A DNA stretch of 64,000 nt from Neptuniibacter sp048548695 (GCF_048548695.1 NZ_JBLYIF010000002.1); one strand, 5' to 3'. Shown: positions 43,195 through 53,056, counted from the stretch's first letter. Notes: generated from the sequence alone by a model not told the origin. Numbers and translations are program-made.

Positions 43195-46100
43195 TCTGGC
43201 CGGACATAACGGTTGCGGGCTGTTTACTTCTGCCCCGTGCGGTTTCGATGATGGTCAGTAGTGCGGGTACAAAAAACAGAATCAGCACTGTGCCGTAGGC
43301 TAGACCAAACACGATCGAGGTTGCCATCGGAATCAGGAATTGCGCCTGCAGTGAGGTCTCAAACAAAATCGGACTCAGGCCAGCAATGGTGGTTAAGGAT
43401 GTGAGTAACACCGCCCGCAGACGTTGACAGGTCGCTGCGACGATAGCGGCTTGAATGGTCATGCCCTGATTGCGCAACTGCTTATAGAAGGTGATCAGGA
43501 CAATGGAGTCGTTGATCACGATGCCAGACAGTCCGAATAAGCCAAACAACGAGAGAATCGTCAGACTCATTCCCATCAGCCAATGGCCAAAAATCGCGCC
43601 GGTCAGGCCCAGCGGTATCGCCATCATGACGGCCAGTGGCCAACTGTAAGATGCAAATACCCAGGCCAGGATAATAAAAATCAGCGCCAGTGCCAGTATC
43701 AGGCCCAGTTTCATATCTGCGAGGGTTTCCCGTTGGTCTTTATTTTTGCCTTCAAAACTGGCGGAGATGCCATACTGACTCAGAATCGGGTCAAGCTTAC
43801 CGGATTGCAAATCGGCGATGACCTGGTCGGCATTGGCCACGGCTTCATCCAGATCGGCACTGACGTTAATGGATAGCTGGCCGTTGATGCGGGTCAGGGT
43901 ATCCAAGCCCTGCCGCGGGCGGAAATCTACCACATTGATCAGCGGTGTGGTTTCGCCGTTGGGTAATATAATCGGGAGTTGCTCGATCAGGCTCAGCCGA
44001 TCCCGCTCGGCTTCAGGCAGTTGAATCCGGACTTCTATCTCTTCCCGGTTCAGGTAATAACTCTGGACTTTGATGCCATCAAAGGCCGCGCGTAGCTGAC
44101 GACCAACCGTCTCCAGGGTAAGCCCGGCACTTTTGCCGGCAGGTGTCAGTTCGTAGATCAATTGTGCCTTACCATAGGGCATATCATCGCCGACATTGGA
44201 TAAACCTGCGTAACCTTTCAGTAGCGTCTGTACATCCAGTGAGGCATGTTTCAGCACACTGATTTCGGTACCGCTGAGCTTGATCTCGATCGGCTTGCCC
44301 TGAGGGCCACTAACTGCAACATCGATGGTGAACTGCTCCAGCCCTGCTGGTCGGATAATCCGCTCTCGCCAGGCCTGATTCAGTGCTCGGGTTGAAACTG
44401 CCCGGTGATCACCGGGGGTGAGTTCAACGACCAGCGCACCAAACTCGTCTCCGCTATTGTTGCTGGATGTGGTGCGCGGCCCCTGATTGCTCCCCAGTTG
44501 CTGAAACGCTACTTTGACATTGCCTCCGCCCAGGCTCTGATCGGCGGCGGCCAGCGTGTGGTCAAGATGACTGAGGAAGGTGCTTACGGTGTCGCGGTCG
44601 GTGCCCGCGCTGAACTGCACATTGGCGGTCAGAGTGTCACGCTCTACTGCCGGGAAAAATGAGAATTTGACCCGGCCACCCATGACCAGGCCAAAGGCGA
44701 TAATCAGTAACGCCAGGCAGCCGGCAATTGTGGCCCAACGCAGGTTAATTGCCGTCTCGACCCAGCGGCGGAAATGGTAGTCGCGAAAATGGTTGAAACT
44801 GGCATCCAGCTTGAGGCGCAGTTTGGAGGGGTGCAGGTCAGTGGCGCGGTGGATACTGTGATGCAGATGGCCAGGCAGGATCAGGAAACACTCCACCAAG
44901 GAAGCCAGAATAACGCAGATAACCACTGTGGGAATATCAATCAGGATATTACCAATGGTGCCCCCCACCAGTAACAGTGGCAGGAAAGCGGCAATAGTCG
45001 TCAGGGAGGATGCGAATACCGGTGCCATCATGCGTTGCGCCCCTCCGATGGCAGCTTGCAGGCCGGGTTCGCCGCGCTGAACATGGGTCAGGGTGTCCTC
45101 ACCGACAACAATGGCATCATCGACAATGATCCCCAGTGCCATGATCAGGCCAAATAAACTGATCATGTTAATGGTGCCACCAATAGCATAGAGCACCGCC
45201 AGCGTGGCCATAAACGAGATCGGAATACCTACCGTGACCCAGAGCGCCACCCGGGCATTGAGAAACAGAAATAGAATAGCAATGACTAGGACCAGCCCGC
45301 TCATGGCATTTTTCAACAACAGGTCAATACGTTGTTTCAGGGGCTGGTAGCGCTCGTCATAGGTGATCAGGCTGATGCTGTCTGGCAAGCTGGGGCGGGT
45401 TGTCTCCAACCATTGTTGCAGAGTGGCGGCGGACTTAAGAGTATCCTGATTTTCAGTACGTCTTAAGCGAACCATCACTGCCGGTGCATCCTGATAGCTT
45501 AGGGTTACCTGGTTGTCTTTTTCCTTGAGACGAATATCCGCAATATCACCCAGCCGGATTAGCCGGCCCTGACCGTCGGTATACACGGGGAGTTGGCGAA
45601 ACCCTTCGGCATCGCGCTGCTGATTCAGGCTGCGGATCTGGCGAGAGCCTTCACCGCGAGCAGCGGTACCTGCTGGCAGATCAAGGCTGCGTTGTTGGAT
45701 ATTGTCTGCCAACTGCGCCATGGTTTGCCCCAGTTCGTGTAGCTGGGCCGAGTGGAGCTCGATGCTCAGCTGCTGATCCGGCATGCCAACAAAGTCGATC
45801 TTGTTGATACCCAGGGCCAGTAGCTCCTGCTCAAAACGCAATGCCAGGGGTCTCAGTTCTTCCAGTCTGCCTTGAGGACTGCTGATAATCAGGCTGGCGA
45901 CCTGCTCGTAACGAATGACTCGCTGGACCAGCGGTTCTTCAATATCCGAGGGCAGCTCGCTGCGTACATTGGCGACTTTTTGTTTCACTTCGTCCAGCAG
46001 AAAATCGATATCGCTGTCTTCGTCCAGCTCTAATCGGAATGAAGCGGCTCCCTGACGTGCGGTGGCATAGACCGTATCGATACCGGTCAGCGATTTCAGT

Positions 46101-46333
46101 TCTTCTTCGATGGGCAGGATGACTGAAGTCTCGACATCTTCTGCAGCCGCGCCGCTCCAGGGCACACTGATGGTGATCACATCCAGTTCAAAGCTGGGAA
46201 AAAACTGGGTGTTTAAGCGATTCAGGCCAAAAAAGCCGGCCATGAGCATCAGCACCATTAGCAGGTTGGCCGCTACCCGGTGGCGGGTAAATGTAGCAAC
46301 TATATGCTGGAAACCGCCGCTGTGTTCAGCCAT
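43187..46333 (-). CDS. RND efflux transporter, inner-membrane permease
   Basis: A 1048-residue AcrB-family proton-driven exporter. A first helix (VAANLLMVLMLMAGFFGLNR) precedes a large periplasmic porter loop, and the proton-relay Asp pair is present in GIIVDDAIVVGEDT in the fourth helix. A second loop and the final helix bundle (FGLSGIVINDSIVLITFYKQ) follow. The hydrophobic-amine-type versus metal-type substrate cannot be decided; Asp rather than the metal-pump motif argues for drugs or lipids. It is coupled to its adaptor gene upstream (8-bp overlap). No outer-membrane channel gene is adjacent, so a TolC-like partner must be elsewhere. Confidence 0.93.
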   Translation of the reverse strand: MAEHSGGFQHIVATFTRHRVAANLLMVLMLMAGFFGLNRLNTQFFPSFELDVITISVPWSGAAAEDVETSVILPIEEELKSLTGIDTVYATARQGAASFRLELDEDSDIDFLLDEVKQKVANVRSELPSDIEEPLVQRVIRYEQVASLIISSPQGRLEELRPLALRFEQELLALGINKIDFVGMPDQQLSIELHSAQLHELGQTMAQLADNIQQRSLDLPAGTAARGEGSRQIRSLNQQRDAEGFRQLPVYTDGQGRLIRLGDIADIRLKEKDNQVTLSYQDAPAVMVRLRRTENQDTLKSAATLQQWLETTRPSLPDSISLITYDERYQPLKQRIDLLLKNAMSGLVLVIAILFLFLNARVALWVTVGIPISFMATLAVLYAIGGTINMISLFGLIMALGIIVDDAIVVGEDTLTHVQRGEPGLQAAIGGAQRMMAPVFASSLTTIAAFLPLLLVGGTIGNILIDIPTVVICVILASLVECFLILPGHLHHSIHRATDLHPSKLRLKLDASFNHFRDYHFRRWVETAINLRWATIAGCLALLIIAFGLVMGGRVKFSFFPAVERDTLTANVQFSAGTDRDTVSTFLSHLDHTLAAADQSLGGGNVKVAFQQLGSNQGPRTTSSNNSGDEFGALVVELTPGDHRAVSTRALNQAWRERIIRPAGLEQFTIDVAVSGPQGKPIEIKLSGTEISVLKHASLDVQTLLKGYAGLSNVGDDMPYGKAQLIYELTPAGKSAGLTLETVGRQLRAAFDGIKVQSYYLNREEIEVRIQLPEAERDRLSLIEQLPIILPNGETTPLINVVDFRPRQGLDTLTRINGQLSINVSADLDEAVANADQVIADLQSGKLDPILSQYGISASFEGKNKDQRETLADMKLGLILALALIFIILAWVFASYSWPLAVMMAIPLGLTGAIFGHWLMGMSLTILSLFGLFGLSGIVINDSIVLITFYKQLRNQGMTIQAAIVAATCQRLRAVLLTSLTTIAGLSPILFETSLQAQFLIPMATSIVFGLAYGTVLILFFVPALLTIIETARGRSKQPATVMSGQIR

Positions 46334-47594
46334 CGTTGCTGATCTCTTTCACTTTCAGACCGGAGATAGCATTGGGTAGCTGTGTGGTGAGAATCTGGTC
46401 GCCGGGCTGAATATCTGTGCTACGTACCAGAATATAAAGTTCGCCATTTGGCATACGCGTATCGCCAAGTCGAATGATGCTCACCCCTTGTAAGCGTTGA
46501 TCCACCACCTTGTACACCCGGTCCAGGCCATACAGCGCGGTGGCAGGCAGTGCGATGCTGCTATCCACCGGGGGTAGCACGACGTACATCGACAATGAGC
46601 GGCCTGCCTCTAAGGGCAGTGTGCTGTCGCTGAAGCGAAAAAAGCTGTCGATCCCGGCCTGTCCCGTATTTACAGTGGCGGCAAATCTGTCCAGCTCCAG
46701 ATCAAGGGTTTGGCCATCCAGTGAGGCTTGCGCAACAATCGCCTGATCCGTACCTGCTTGTCTGAGGATGCTCAGAATCCGGTTAGGCAGTTGCGCCCGC
46801 ACTTCCAGACGGTTTTGGTTATACAGGGTGATGAGTTGATCGCCGGTTTTTACCCGATCTCCCGGCGCGACACTGACACTGACAATACGTGCATCATAAG
46901 GCGCAGTGATACGGGTACGCTCTAGGTCGAGCTGTGCGGCATCCCGCAAAGCCACGGCACTGTCCAGCTGGGCTTGTAACTGCTTGATCCGATTGGGGTG
47001 GTCGGCAATGGATTCTTCCAGTGAGGCCAGGGCCAGGGCTTGCTGTTGGTAGGCGCTGCGGGCGGTGTCTAATTGATCGACACTGGACACTTTGCGCTTT
47101 TCTAGATCTTCGTAACGTTTGACTGAGCGAGCACTGAGCTGCAATAAATTTTGCTGGATTTTCAGGGATCGCTGCTCGGCGGCATAGCGTACCTGTTCAG
47201 CATCCAGCTGTGCCTGGGCCTGGATTACAGCGGCCGCCCGCTGCTGCAGAACCAGAGTGGCATCCCGGGTATCCAGCTGCAGGAGCCGGGTGCCGCTGGC
47301 AGCGGATCGGCCGGCATCGGTTTCTACTGTTTCCACATAGGCGTTAATGGCCGCAGTCAGGGTGGTTAGGCGCGGTGTTTCAACCTGCCCGTAGAGTTCT
47401 AGTACTGGCTGGTGTTGGCGGGGATCGGCGGTCACCGTTTGGATACTCCAGACCTTTTCTTCAGCAGGTTTGGAGGGTGCCTGGGGTTTGCTGGTGGTTA
47501 GCAGCATAAACACAGCAGCAGCCACCGCCAGCATAACCAGCGGTAATAACCAGCGCAGGGAGCCGGAGATGCGATGCAAAATGGGTTGAGACAT
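46326..47594 (-). CDS. RND efflux periplasmic adaptor (membrane fusion protein)
   Basis: The 422-residue protein has one N-terminal membrane anchor (WLLPLVMLAVAAAVFMLLT, about 14-32), a helical hairpin (about 110-205, Gln/Ala-rich coiled coil), a lipoyl-like half motif and a beta-barrel segment (ITAPYDARIVSVSVAPGDRV). It bridges the RND permease to an outer-membrane channel. Its stop overlaps the permease start, and both genes form a two-gene operon without a visible regulator. Confidence 0.92.
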   Translation of the reverse strand: MSQPILHRISGSLRWLLPLVMLAVAAAVFMLLTTSKPQAPSKPAEEKVWSIQTVTADPRQHQPVLELYGQVETPRLTTLTAAINAYVETVETDAGRSAASGTRLLQLDTRDATLVLQQRAAAVIQAQAQLDAEQVRYAAEQRSLKIQQNLLQLSARSVKRYEDLEKRKVSSVDQLDTARSAYQQQALALASLEESIADHPNRIKQLQAQLDSAVALRDAAQLDLERTRITAPYDARIVSVSVAPGDRVKTGDQLITLYNQNRLEVRAQLPNRILSILRQAGTDQAIVAQASLDGQTLDLELDRFAATVNTGQAGIDSFFRFSDSTLPLEAGRSLSMYVVLPPVDSSIALPATALYGLDRVYKVVDQRLQGVSIIRLGDTRMPNGELYILVRSTDIQPGDQILTTQLPNAISGLKVKEISNDG

Positions 47595-47747
47595 AGACTC
47601 TGTTCCTGAAAAAGTCAGCTAATCCAAGCTCTGGTCATGGTAGCGGAAACCTTGGCGCCAGGTCAGCTTACATTGCACTTCTTTACAATTATTGTGGCCG
47701 TGCTAACGTACTGAATACCTTAAGATCTTGGCAGCGCGGGTCCGATC

Positions 47748-48617
47748 ATGCACACAGCAACAGTACGATGTTTACATGAAAACGGTTTTCACCGCATGGT
47801 ATACCGGCAGTGGGGTAGTGCAGAAAATGAACGCGTACTGATCTGTGTGCATGGTCTGGCACGCAATAGCCGTGACTTTGATGACCTGGCTCAGGCCCTG
47901 TGTCGAGATTACCGAGTTATCTGTCCGGATGTGGCGGGTCGCGGCGACAGTGACTGGTTGCCAGGGCCTGAGCATTACAATCTTGCCCAGTACGTGCAGG
48001 ATATGACGACTTTGATTGCCCGGCTTGGGGTAGATGAAGTGGACTGGCTTGGCACGTCTATGGGAGGGTTAATCGGCATGTGCCTGGCGGCATTGCCTAA
48101 CTCACCTATCCGTACGCTGGTAATGAATGATATTGGTCCCTTCGTGCCGGCTGCCTCATTGCAGCGTATTTCAGGTTATCTGGGCGACTTCCAGTTTGCC
48201 GACCTGAAACAGGCAGAGCAATTTTTGCGGCAGCGTTACCCGGCTTTGCGTCATCTTACTGATACCCAATGGCAGCATCTGGCGCGTTGCGGTGTGCGTG
48301 AAGCGGCGGGGCAGTATCATCTGCATTATGATCCGGCACTGGCTGATGCGACCCGCGCTCATGCGGGTCAGGATGTGGATCTTTGGCCGCTCTGGCAAAA
48401 CCTGACGATTCCGCAACTGCTGATTTGGGGCGAACGATCCGATGTGTTGCAGGAAAATACTGTGCGCCAAATGCAGAGCAATCCACAATTAAGCCTGTTG
48501 TCATTGCCGGAGCTGGAACATGCGCCTTCATTGATGGAACCGGAACAGATTTATCACGTCCAGCACTGGCTCAGGCAACACAGTGCATTGAAGGGCAATT
48601 CTGCTACGTTGCGCTGA
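47748..48617 (+). CDS. Alpha/beta hydrolase
   Basis: The 289-residue cytoplasmic hydrolase shows the oxyanion-hole HGLARNSRDFD, the nucleophile elbow WLGTSMGGLIG (Ser around 105), an acid in WGERSDVLQ and a His in ELEHAPSLM, so a complete catalytic triad is visible. Substrate is unknown. It is followed 10 bp downstream by a glycerate-kinase-like gene, which may be in the same transcript. It is divergent from the RND operon. Confidence 0.85.
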   Translation: MHTATVRCLHENGFHRMVYRQWGSAENERVLICVHGLARNSRDFDDLAQALCRDYRVICPDVAGRGDSDWLPGPEHYNLAQYVQDMTTLIARLGVDEVDWLGTSMGGLIGMCLAALPNSPIRTLVMNDIGPFVPAASLQRISGYLGDFQFADLKQAEQFLRQRYPALRHLTDTQWQHLARCGVREAAGQYHLHYDPALADATRAHAGQDVDLWPLWQNLTIPQLLIWGERSDVLQENTVRQMQSNPQLSLLSLPELEHAPSLMEPEQIYHVQHWLRQHSALKGNSATLR

Positions 48618-48627
48618 GGAAACCTGC

Positions 48628-49626
48628 ATGTCAGTTATTACCCACTGGCCCAAAGAACAGCTCTGTTTTACCGCAAATCAACGTGCAGACGCCGTATCCG
48701 CTGTAGAGCAGGCCTTTGCGTCTACGTTGGAGTCCTTGCGGGTAGATATTGGTCTGGTGGAAATGCTGGAAGCCATCTATGTACCACTTGGCGCTTGGCT
48801 TGCTTGCCAGAAACGTGATCAAAGCGGCCCGTTGGTGATTGGCATTAATGGTGCCCAGGGGGCGGGTAAATCCACTCTGTTTAACCTGTTAGAGGTAATT
48901 CTTACTGAGGGTTTCGGCCTGAAGGTGGTCGGTTTTTCCATTGATGATTTGTATAAAACCCGACAGGAGCGTCAGCGTCTGGCAGATTCACTGCACCCGT
49001 TATTACAAACCCGTGGGGTGCCGGGAACCCATGATGTTGAGTTAGGCATTGAGTTGCTGACGGCCCTGAAACAGAGTGGGTCTGAGAGCATCACGAAGAT
49101 CCCGGTTTTTGATAAATCCACAGATGAACGTTGTGAGGAAGCGGTCTGGCAAGAGTGGGTTGGGCCGGTGGATGTGATTGTGCTGGAAGGCTGGTGTGTT
49201 GGCGCATTACCGCAGCGTGCTAGTCAGCTTGATGAACCGATTAATGAGCTGGAATCGACCATGGATCCGGAAGGGGTCTGGCGTAATTATGTTAATCAGC
49301 AGCTGGCGGGGCGTTATCAGGTGCTGTTTGAGATGCTGGATATACTGATTATGCTGAAAGTCCCCAGCATGGATGCTGTTTATGAATGGCGTTCATTGCA
49401 GGAGAAAAAACTGGCCGAACGTGTGCGTTATATCTACGACACACAGCAGCCGACCCAGCATTTAAAAATTATGGATGAAACAGAAATTCGTCGCTTTATC
49501 CAGCATTACGAGCGCCTTACTCAGCAAATGTTACAAGATATGCCGCCGCGGGCTGATGTGGTGTTATGTTTGAATAATAACCACAAAATTCACGATATTC
49601 GTATCAATCGGGCAAGTGACTGCTGA
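48628..49626 (+). CDS. D-glycerate 3-kinase-like P-loop kinase
   Basis: The 332-residue protein has Walker A GINGAQGAGKST at about 71-82, SIDDLYKTRQERQRLA (the substrate-binding segment of plant-type glycerate kinases), the phrase TRGVPGTHD, and VIVLEGWCVG as Walker B. This set is characteristic of the GLYK/YGR205W family, which phosphorylates D-glycerate or related sugars acids. It is about the family length. Whether it feeds glycerate to glycolysis here is inferred. Confidence 0.82.
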   Translation: MSVITHWPKEQLCFTANQRADAVSAVEQAFASTLESLRVDIGLVEMLEAIYVPLGAWLACQKRDQSGPLVIGINGAQGAGKSTLFNLLEVILTEGFGLKVVGFSIDDLYKTRQERQRLADSLHPLLQTRGVPGTHDVELGIELLTALKQSGSESITKIPVFDKSTDERCEEAVWQEWVGPVDVIVLEGWCVGALPQRASQLDEPINELESTMDPEGVWRNYVNQQLAGRYQVLFEMLDILIMLKVPSMDAVYEWRSLQEKKLAERVRYIYDTQQPTQHLKIMDETEIRRFIQHYERLTQQMLQDMPPRADVVLCLNNNHKIHDIRINRASDC

Positions 49627-49644
49627 GCGGCTGAAACGCCAGGA

Positions 49645-50331
49645 TCAGATCGGTAATAAGGTCATTGATGCAGCGCTGTGCACCACCTTGGTAATGGTAC
49701 GGTTGGTGCTGTCGGCGATAATGTTGGCCATCATGTCCTGCAAGCTGATTAACTTGCTCAGAATGCGTTCGTAACTGTAGTTGGTGACACCTTCTGCGCT
49801 GATACCGTTGCTCAACAGATACAGCTGACCCTCAGGTCCGCGGCGATTGTTGAGGTGCCAGGCAAGTGCTTCCAGATTACGGGCCGAGTTATACAGCTTT
49901 TGTTGGTTCAGTTCATCCAGCAAGAACACCTCCTTCTGACCATTGTAGGCCCGGTGTAGCATGCCGGTAATGCTGGCCATAAACGCAAACACCCGATCGC
50001 CGTCAAAGTGTTCGGAAAAAGCCAGCGGAGCGGCCTCACGGCCATCGCGATAGCCTAGTTCATCAAACCCGTTTGCAAGCCGGGTAGGCGGGAACAACTG
50101 GTCAAGCCGTCGTTCCAACGTCATGCCGGGCACTTTCTTCAGTTCTCTGGGGTTGCGTTTGTAGAGTTTGATTGCCAATTCACGAGCCAGCTGTTTACTC
50201 TGACGGATATGGGCATCCGCCACCATATCGATGTCGCTCTTGGCCAAATTTTTCAGCTGGAAAGGTCGTGCACTGGGATCCATACAGCCACCCAAGAGTA
50301 ACAGAACAATCATTACACAGATTACACGCAT
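49645..50331 (-). CDS. Predicted lipoprotein of unknown function
   Basis: The 228-residue protein has a signal peptide with lipobox LLLLGGC (Cys at about 16) and Asp at +3 (C-M-D), which may favour inner-membrane retention by analogy with the +2 rule but is not decisive. The mature part is helical (KSDIDMVADAHIRQSKQLAR, LYNSARNLEALAWHLNNRRG). I do not recognise a family beyond this. Start ATG 50331 is preceded by an in-frame TTG. It is convergent with the kinase gene. Confidence 0.75.
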   Translation of the reverse strand: MRVICVMIVLLLLGGCMDPSARPFQLKNLAKSDIDMVADAHIRQSKQLARELAIKLYKRNPRELKKVPGMTLERRLDQLFPPTRLANGFDELGYRDGREAAPLAFSEHFDGDRVFAFMASITGMLHRAYNGQKEVFLLDELNQQKLYNSARNLEALAWHLNNRRGPEGQLYLLSNGISAEGVTNYSYERILSKLISLQDMMANIIADSTNRTITKVVHSAASMTLLPI

Positions 50332-50726
50332 CAAATATGGACCAGGTCACCAATAAACATCTGATTATCGAACTATAAAAGCGCAGACGGCGCAAGGATT
50401 GATGCAACTGTTCTAGCTGCGCATGGTTTTTGCTGGACTGAAACAGGTAGTACTTCGCCTTTACTGCGGTGCTAGGTAGGTGTGTTGTCTGGCATTCGGA
50501 CAGCCTGTCTGATTGACCCTTGGGTCGGGTTTGATCTTTGTCATGCTGATCGCCAAGTGAGGCAGCTGGAATGATATTAGGCTGGGAATCCTGCGGTGAT
50601 GGCTATACTCTGGGACGGCTGTTCACACTGGGCTCCGGCAGGCTATGAAAGACGGTGTTCGATAGATGTCTGATGAGGTCGCCTAGAGCAAGTACAACAC
50701 ACTGCGTTTAAAGAGTAGATACAAGC
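50332..50726. other. Intergenic region upstream of pdxH
   Basis: These 395 bp separate the divergent lipoprotein and pdxH genes. I see no gene, terminator or repeat in it; promoters for both genes must lie here but none matches a consensus well. Confidence 0.5.
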
Positions 50727-51377
50727 ATGAAAGAGAAAGGTGATTTAAGCGCGACGCGGCGGGAGTACATTGGCGACAGCCTGCGTCGTACCGACCTGAC
50801 TGATAATCCGGTGACCCAGTTCTCTCGCTGGATGGATGTGGCGTTGCGTTATAGTCCGGATGATGCCAGTTCTATGGTGCTGGCGACGGCGGATGCTGAT
50901 GGCATGCCGGCTGCGCGCATTGTTTTGCTGAAGCATTTCAGCGAGGAAGGCTTTGCCTGGTATACCGATTATCGCAGTGACAAAGGGCGTCAGTTACGGG
51001 AAAACCCTCAGGCGGAATTATTATTTTACTGGTATGGCCTGGAGCGCCAGGTGCGTATCAGGGGACAGGTCGTGGAACTGTCTGATGAGATGGCCGATGA
51101 ATATTTTCAGCAGCGCCCGCTGGGTAGTCGTCTAAGTGCCGCGGCCTCAAGCCAGAGCCATCCGATTGGCAGTCGGGGTGAATTGGAAACAACCGTCAAA
51201 CGGCTGCAAGAGTGCTACCCGGATGGTGAGGTGCCAAGGCCGTCACTGTGGGGTGGCTATCAGCTGATCCCGGAACGTTTTGAATTCTGGCAGGGGCGTG
51301 AAAACCGCCTGCATGATCGTTTTCGTTATAGCTTGCAAAAAAATGGCGAGTGGTCGGTTGAGAGGTTACAGCCATGA
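50727..51377 (+). CDS. pdxH: PdxH, pyridoxamine 5'-phosphate oxidase
   Basis: PdxH is an FMN enzyme that makes pyridoxal 5'-phosphate from pyridoxine or pyridoxamine phosphate. The 216-residue protein has the family sequences ARIVLLKHFSEEGFAWYTDY (FMN/substrate), SDKGRQL, LERQVRIRG and the C-terminal signature WGGYQLIPERFEFWQG with RLHDR. Length is typical. Its last bases overlap the start of the esterase gene (ATGA). Confidence 0.96.
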   Translation: MKEKGDLSATRREYIGDSLRRTDLTDNPVTQFSRWMDVALRYSPDDASSMVLATADADGMPAARIVLLKHFSEEGFAWYTDYRSDKGRQLRENPQAELLFYWYGLERQVRIRGQVVELSDEMADEYFQQRPLGSRLSAAASSQSHPIGSRGELETTVKRLQECYPDGEVPRPSLWGGYQLIPERFEFWQGRENRLHDRFRYSLQKNGEWSVERLQP

Positions 51378-52048
51378 ATGAAACAGAACAGACTCTGGTC
51401 ACTATTGAACCAAAACAGCCAGCGCAGGCGTGTGTTATCTGGTTACACGGACTCGGTGCAAGTGGGCATGATTTTGAACCTATTGTGCCCTATCTTGACC
51501 TGCCTGACGATTTGTCGGTTCGCTTCTTATTTCCTCATGCCCCTATGCAGGCGGTGACGGTCAATGACGGTATGGTGATGCCCGCCTGGTACGATATTCT
51601 GGAGATGGATATCGGTCGCAAGATTGACCTGTCAGGTATGGTGGCATCCAGTAATCGAATTGCCGATCTGATTGATACCCAGATTGCCAATGGGATCCCT
51701 GCGGAGCGAATCGTATTGATCGGTTTCTCCCAAGGTGGCGCTGTGGCCTATCACACAGGTCTTAGCTATAGCCGTCAACTGGCCGGTATAGCGGGCTTAT
51801 CAACGTATTTAGGCAGTAGTGATTTGCTGTTGCAGCAGAGTTACCCGGACAAGTCTGAATTACCCATCTGGATTGCCCATGGTAAGGCTGATCCGGTTGT
51901 GCCACTGGCGTTGGGCCAGGAAGGTCGCAGCCAGTTAGAGTCATTGGGGTTTAGCCCGCAATGGCATGAATATATGATGCAACATGAAGTCTGCTTGGAA
52001 GAAATTCAGGCACTGGGTGCATGGCTGATAAGCTGCTTGCGAGCATAA
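51374..52048 (+). CDS. Phospholipase/carboxylesterase family hydrolase
   Basis: The 224-residue protein belongs to the small acyl-protein-thioesterase-like carboxylesterase family: WLHGLGASGHDFEPIVPYL at the oxyanion hole, the GFSQGGAVAYHTG nucleophile elbow, an Asp in AHGKADPVVP and a C-terminal His region. Broad short-chain ester hydrolysis is expected. It overlaps pdxH by 4 bp, a pairing that may be translational coupling more than shared function. Confidence 0.9.
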   Translation: MNETEQTLVTIEPKQPAQACVIWLHGLGASGHDFEPIVPYLDLPDDLSVRFLFPHAPMQAVTVNDGMVMPAWYDILEMDIGRKIDLSGMVASSNRIADLIDTQIANGIPAERIVLIGFSQGGAVAYHTGLSYSRQLAGIAGLSTYLGSSDLLLQQSYPDKSELPIWIAHGKADPVVPLALGQEGRSQLESLGFSPQWHEYMMQHEVCLEEIQALGAWLISCLRA

Positions 52049-52136
52049 TCCTTTAACGAAAGCATCGTCCGGTAATGGCTGAGCCGTTATACTAGCGCGA
52101 TTAACGGGTTAGCGGATTGTGCGGAGTAGAGTGGTC

Positions 52137-52604
52137 ATGCAGGTTGAAGAGAACAAGGTGGTCCTGTTCCATTATTCATTGATCAATGATCAGGACGAGG
52201 TGATTGACGGATCGCGCGGCGGCGAGCCGTTGCCATACTTACATGGTCATAACAATATTGTTCCAGGCTTGGAGCAGGCTATGACCGGCCGCAAAGTTGG
52301 CGATCAGTTCAAGATTACGGTACCCCCTGAACAGGGTTATGGTATCCGCGATGAAGATAAGGTGTATGTTGTTGATCGTGCTTCATTTGCTGGATTCAGT
52401 GACCTGGAAACGGGTATGCTTTGTCAGATGGAAAACCCCGAGGGTGACCCTGAGTATGTGACAGTCGTAGCGATTGAAGACGATGAGGTTACAGTGGATG
52501 GTAATCACCCATTTGCGGGACAAGTGCTCAGCTTTGATGTGGAAGTTGTTGCGGTACGTGAAGCAACCGAGCAGGAGTTGTCCGCCGGACGAATTGAACC
52601 CTGA
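52137..52604 (+). CDS. slyD: SlyD-type FKBP peptidyl-prolyl isomerase
   Basis: This cytoplasmic chaperone and proline isomerase has an FKBP domain with an inserted flap domain. The 155-residue protein shows VVLFHYSLINDQDEVIDGSR, PLPYLHGHNNIVPGLEQAM, the insert VPPEQGYGIRDEDKVY and the return strand NHPFAGQVLSFDVEVVAV. The metal-binding His-rich tail of E. coli SlyD is absent, as in Pseudomonas. I use the ATG at 52137 (GGAG upstream) rather than a start at 52119. Confidence 0.9.
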   Translation: MQVEENKVVLFHYSLINDQDEVIDGSRGGEPLPYLHGHNNIVPGLEQAMTGRKVGDQFKITVPPEQGYGIRDEDKVYVVDRASFAGFSDLETGMLCQMENPEGDPEYVTVVAIEDDEVTVDGNHPFAGQVLSFDVEVVAVREATEQELSAGRIEP

Positions 52605-52617
52605 TAAGGAGATACCT

Positions 52618-52809
52618 ATGCGGTTATTATTGGCGCTGCTACTTCCCTGGCTGCAGTTTTTTACTATCGGTCGGCCTTTTGCCGGCATTATTTGTCTGAT
52701 TTTGCAGTTAACGCTGATCGGCTGGATTCCAGCAGCAATCTGGTCAGTGTACGCTCTCAGCCAATACAAAACTGATCGAAAAATTCGGGATGCGATGATT
52801 GAGCGGTAG
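52618..52809 (+). CDS. YqaE/Pmp3-family small membrane protein
   Basis: The 63-residue product has two hydrophobic helices (LLLALLLPWLQFFTIG and GIICLILQLTLIGWIPAAIW) and the Pmp3 pattern of Gly-Arg-Pro-Phe between them, with a basic tail. Members are small inner-membrane proteins linked to membrane potential and stress. An excellent Shine-Dalgarno (AAGGAG) precedes the ATG at 52618, 13 bp after slyD. Confidence 0.85.
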   Translation: MRLLLALLLPWLQFFTIGRPFAGIICLILQLTLIGWIPAAIWSVYALSQYKTDRKIRDAMIER

Positions 52810-52824
52810 TTATCAGTGCCTGAA

Positions 52825-52868
52825 GACAATAAAAAAAGGGTATCCATCGATACCCTTTTTTTATTGTC
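52825..52868. terminator. Bidirectional terminator, 20-bp perfect stem
   Basis: A perfect 20-bp inverted repeat (52825-52844 and 52849-52868) with loop CATC. The inner GGGTATC/GATACCC is flanked by A7 on the left and T7 on the right, so it can terminate transcripts from both the Pmp3-like gene and the convergent small gene at 52874. Confidence 0.93.
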
Positions 52869-52873
52869 GCCGT

Positions 52874-53056
52874 TTATTCGGCGCGGCCGACATCAGTTTC
52901 AACACGTGCCAAGATGTCTAGCAGATTGTCGATAGATGAGTCATCGTCCCGAATCTCGGGGGAAAATTTCAATGTATCCAGCATATCAATCATAAAACCT
53001 GACTGGTTCATTTTTTCTAACTGCTCAGGGGTCCATGATTTTATTTTATGAGGCAT
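52874..53056 (-). CDS. Small acidic protein, 60 residues, unknown
   Basis: Starts PHKIKSWTPEQLEKMNQSGF and ends in an acidic helix (DNLLDILARVETDVGRAE). AAAGGAG precedes the ATG at 53056, and the shared terminator at 52825-52868 supports that it is a real transcription unit. No domain recognised. No signal peptide or membrane segment. Confidence 0.65.
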   Translation of the reverse strand: MPHKIKSWTPEQLEKMNQSGFMIDMLDTLKFSPEIRDDDSSIDNLLDILARVETDVGRAE

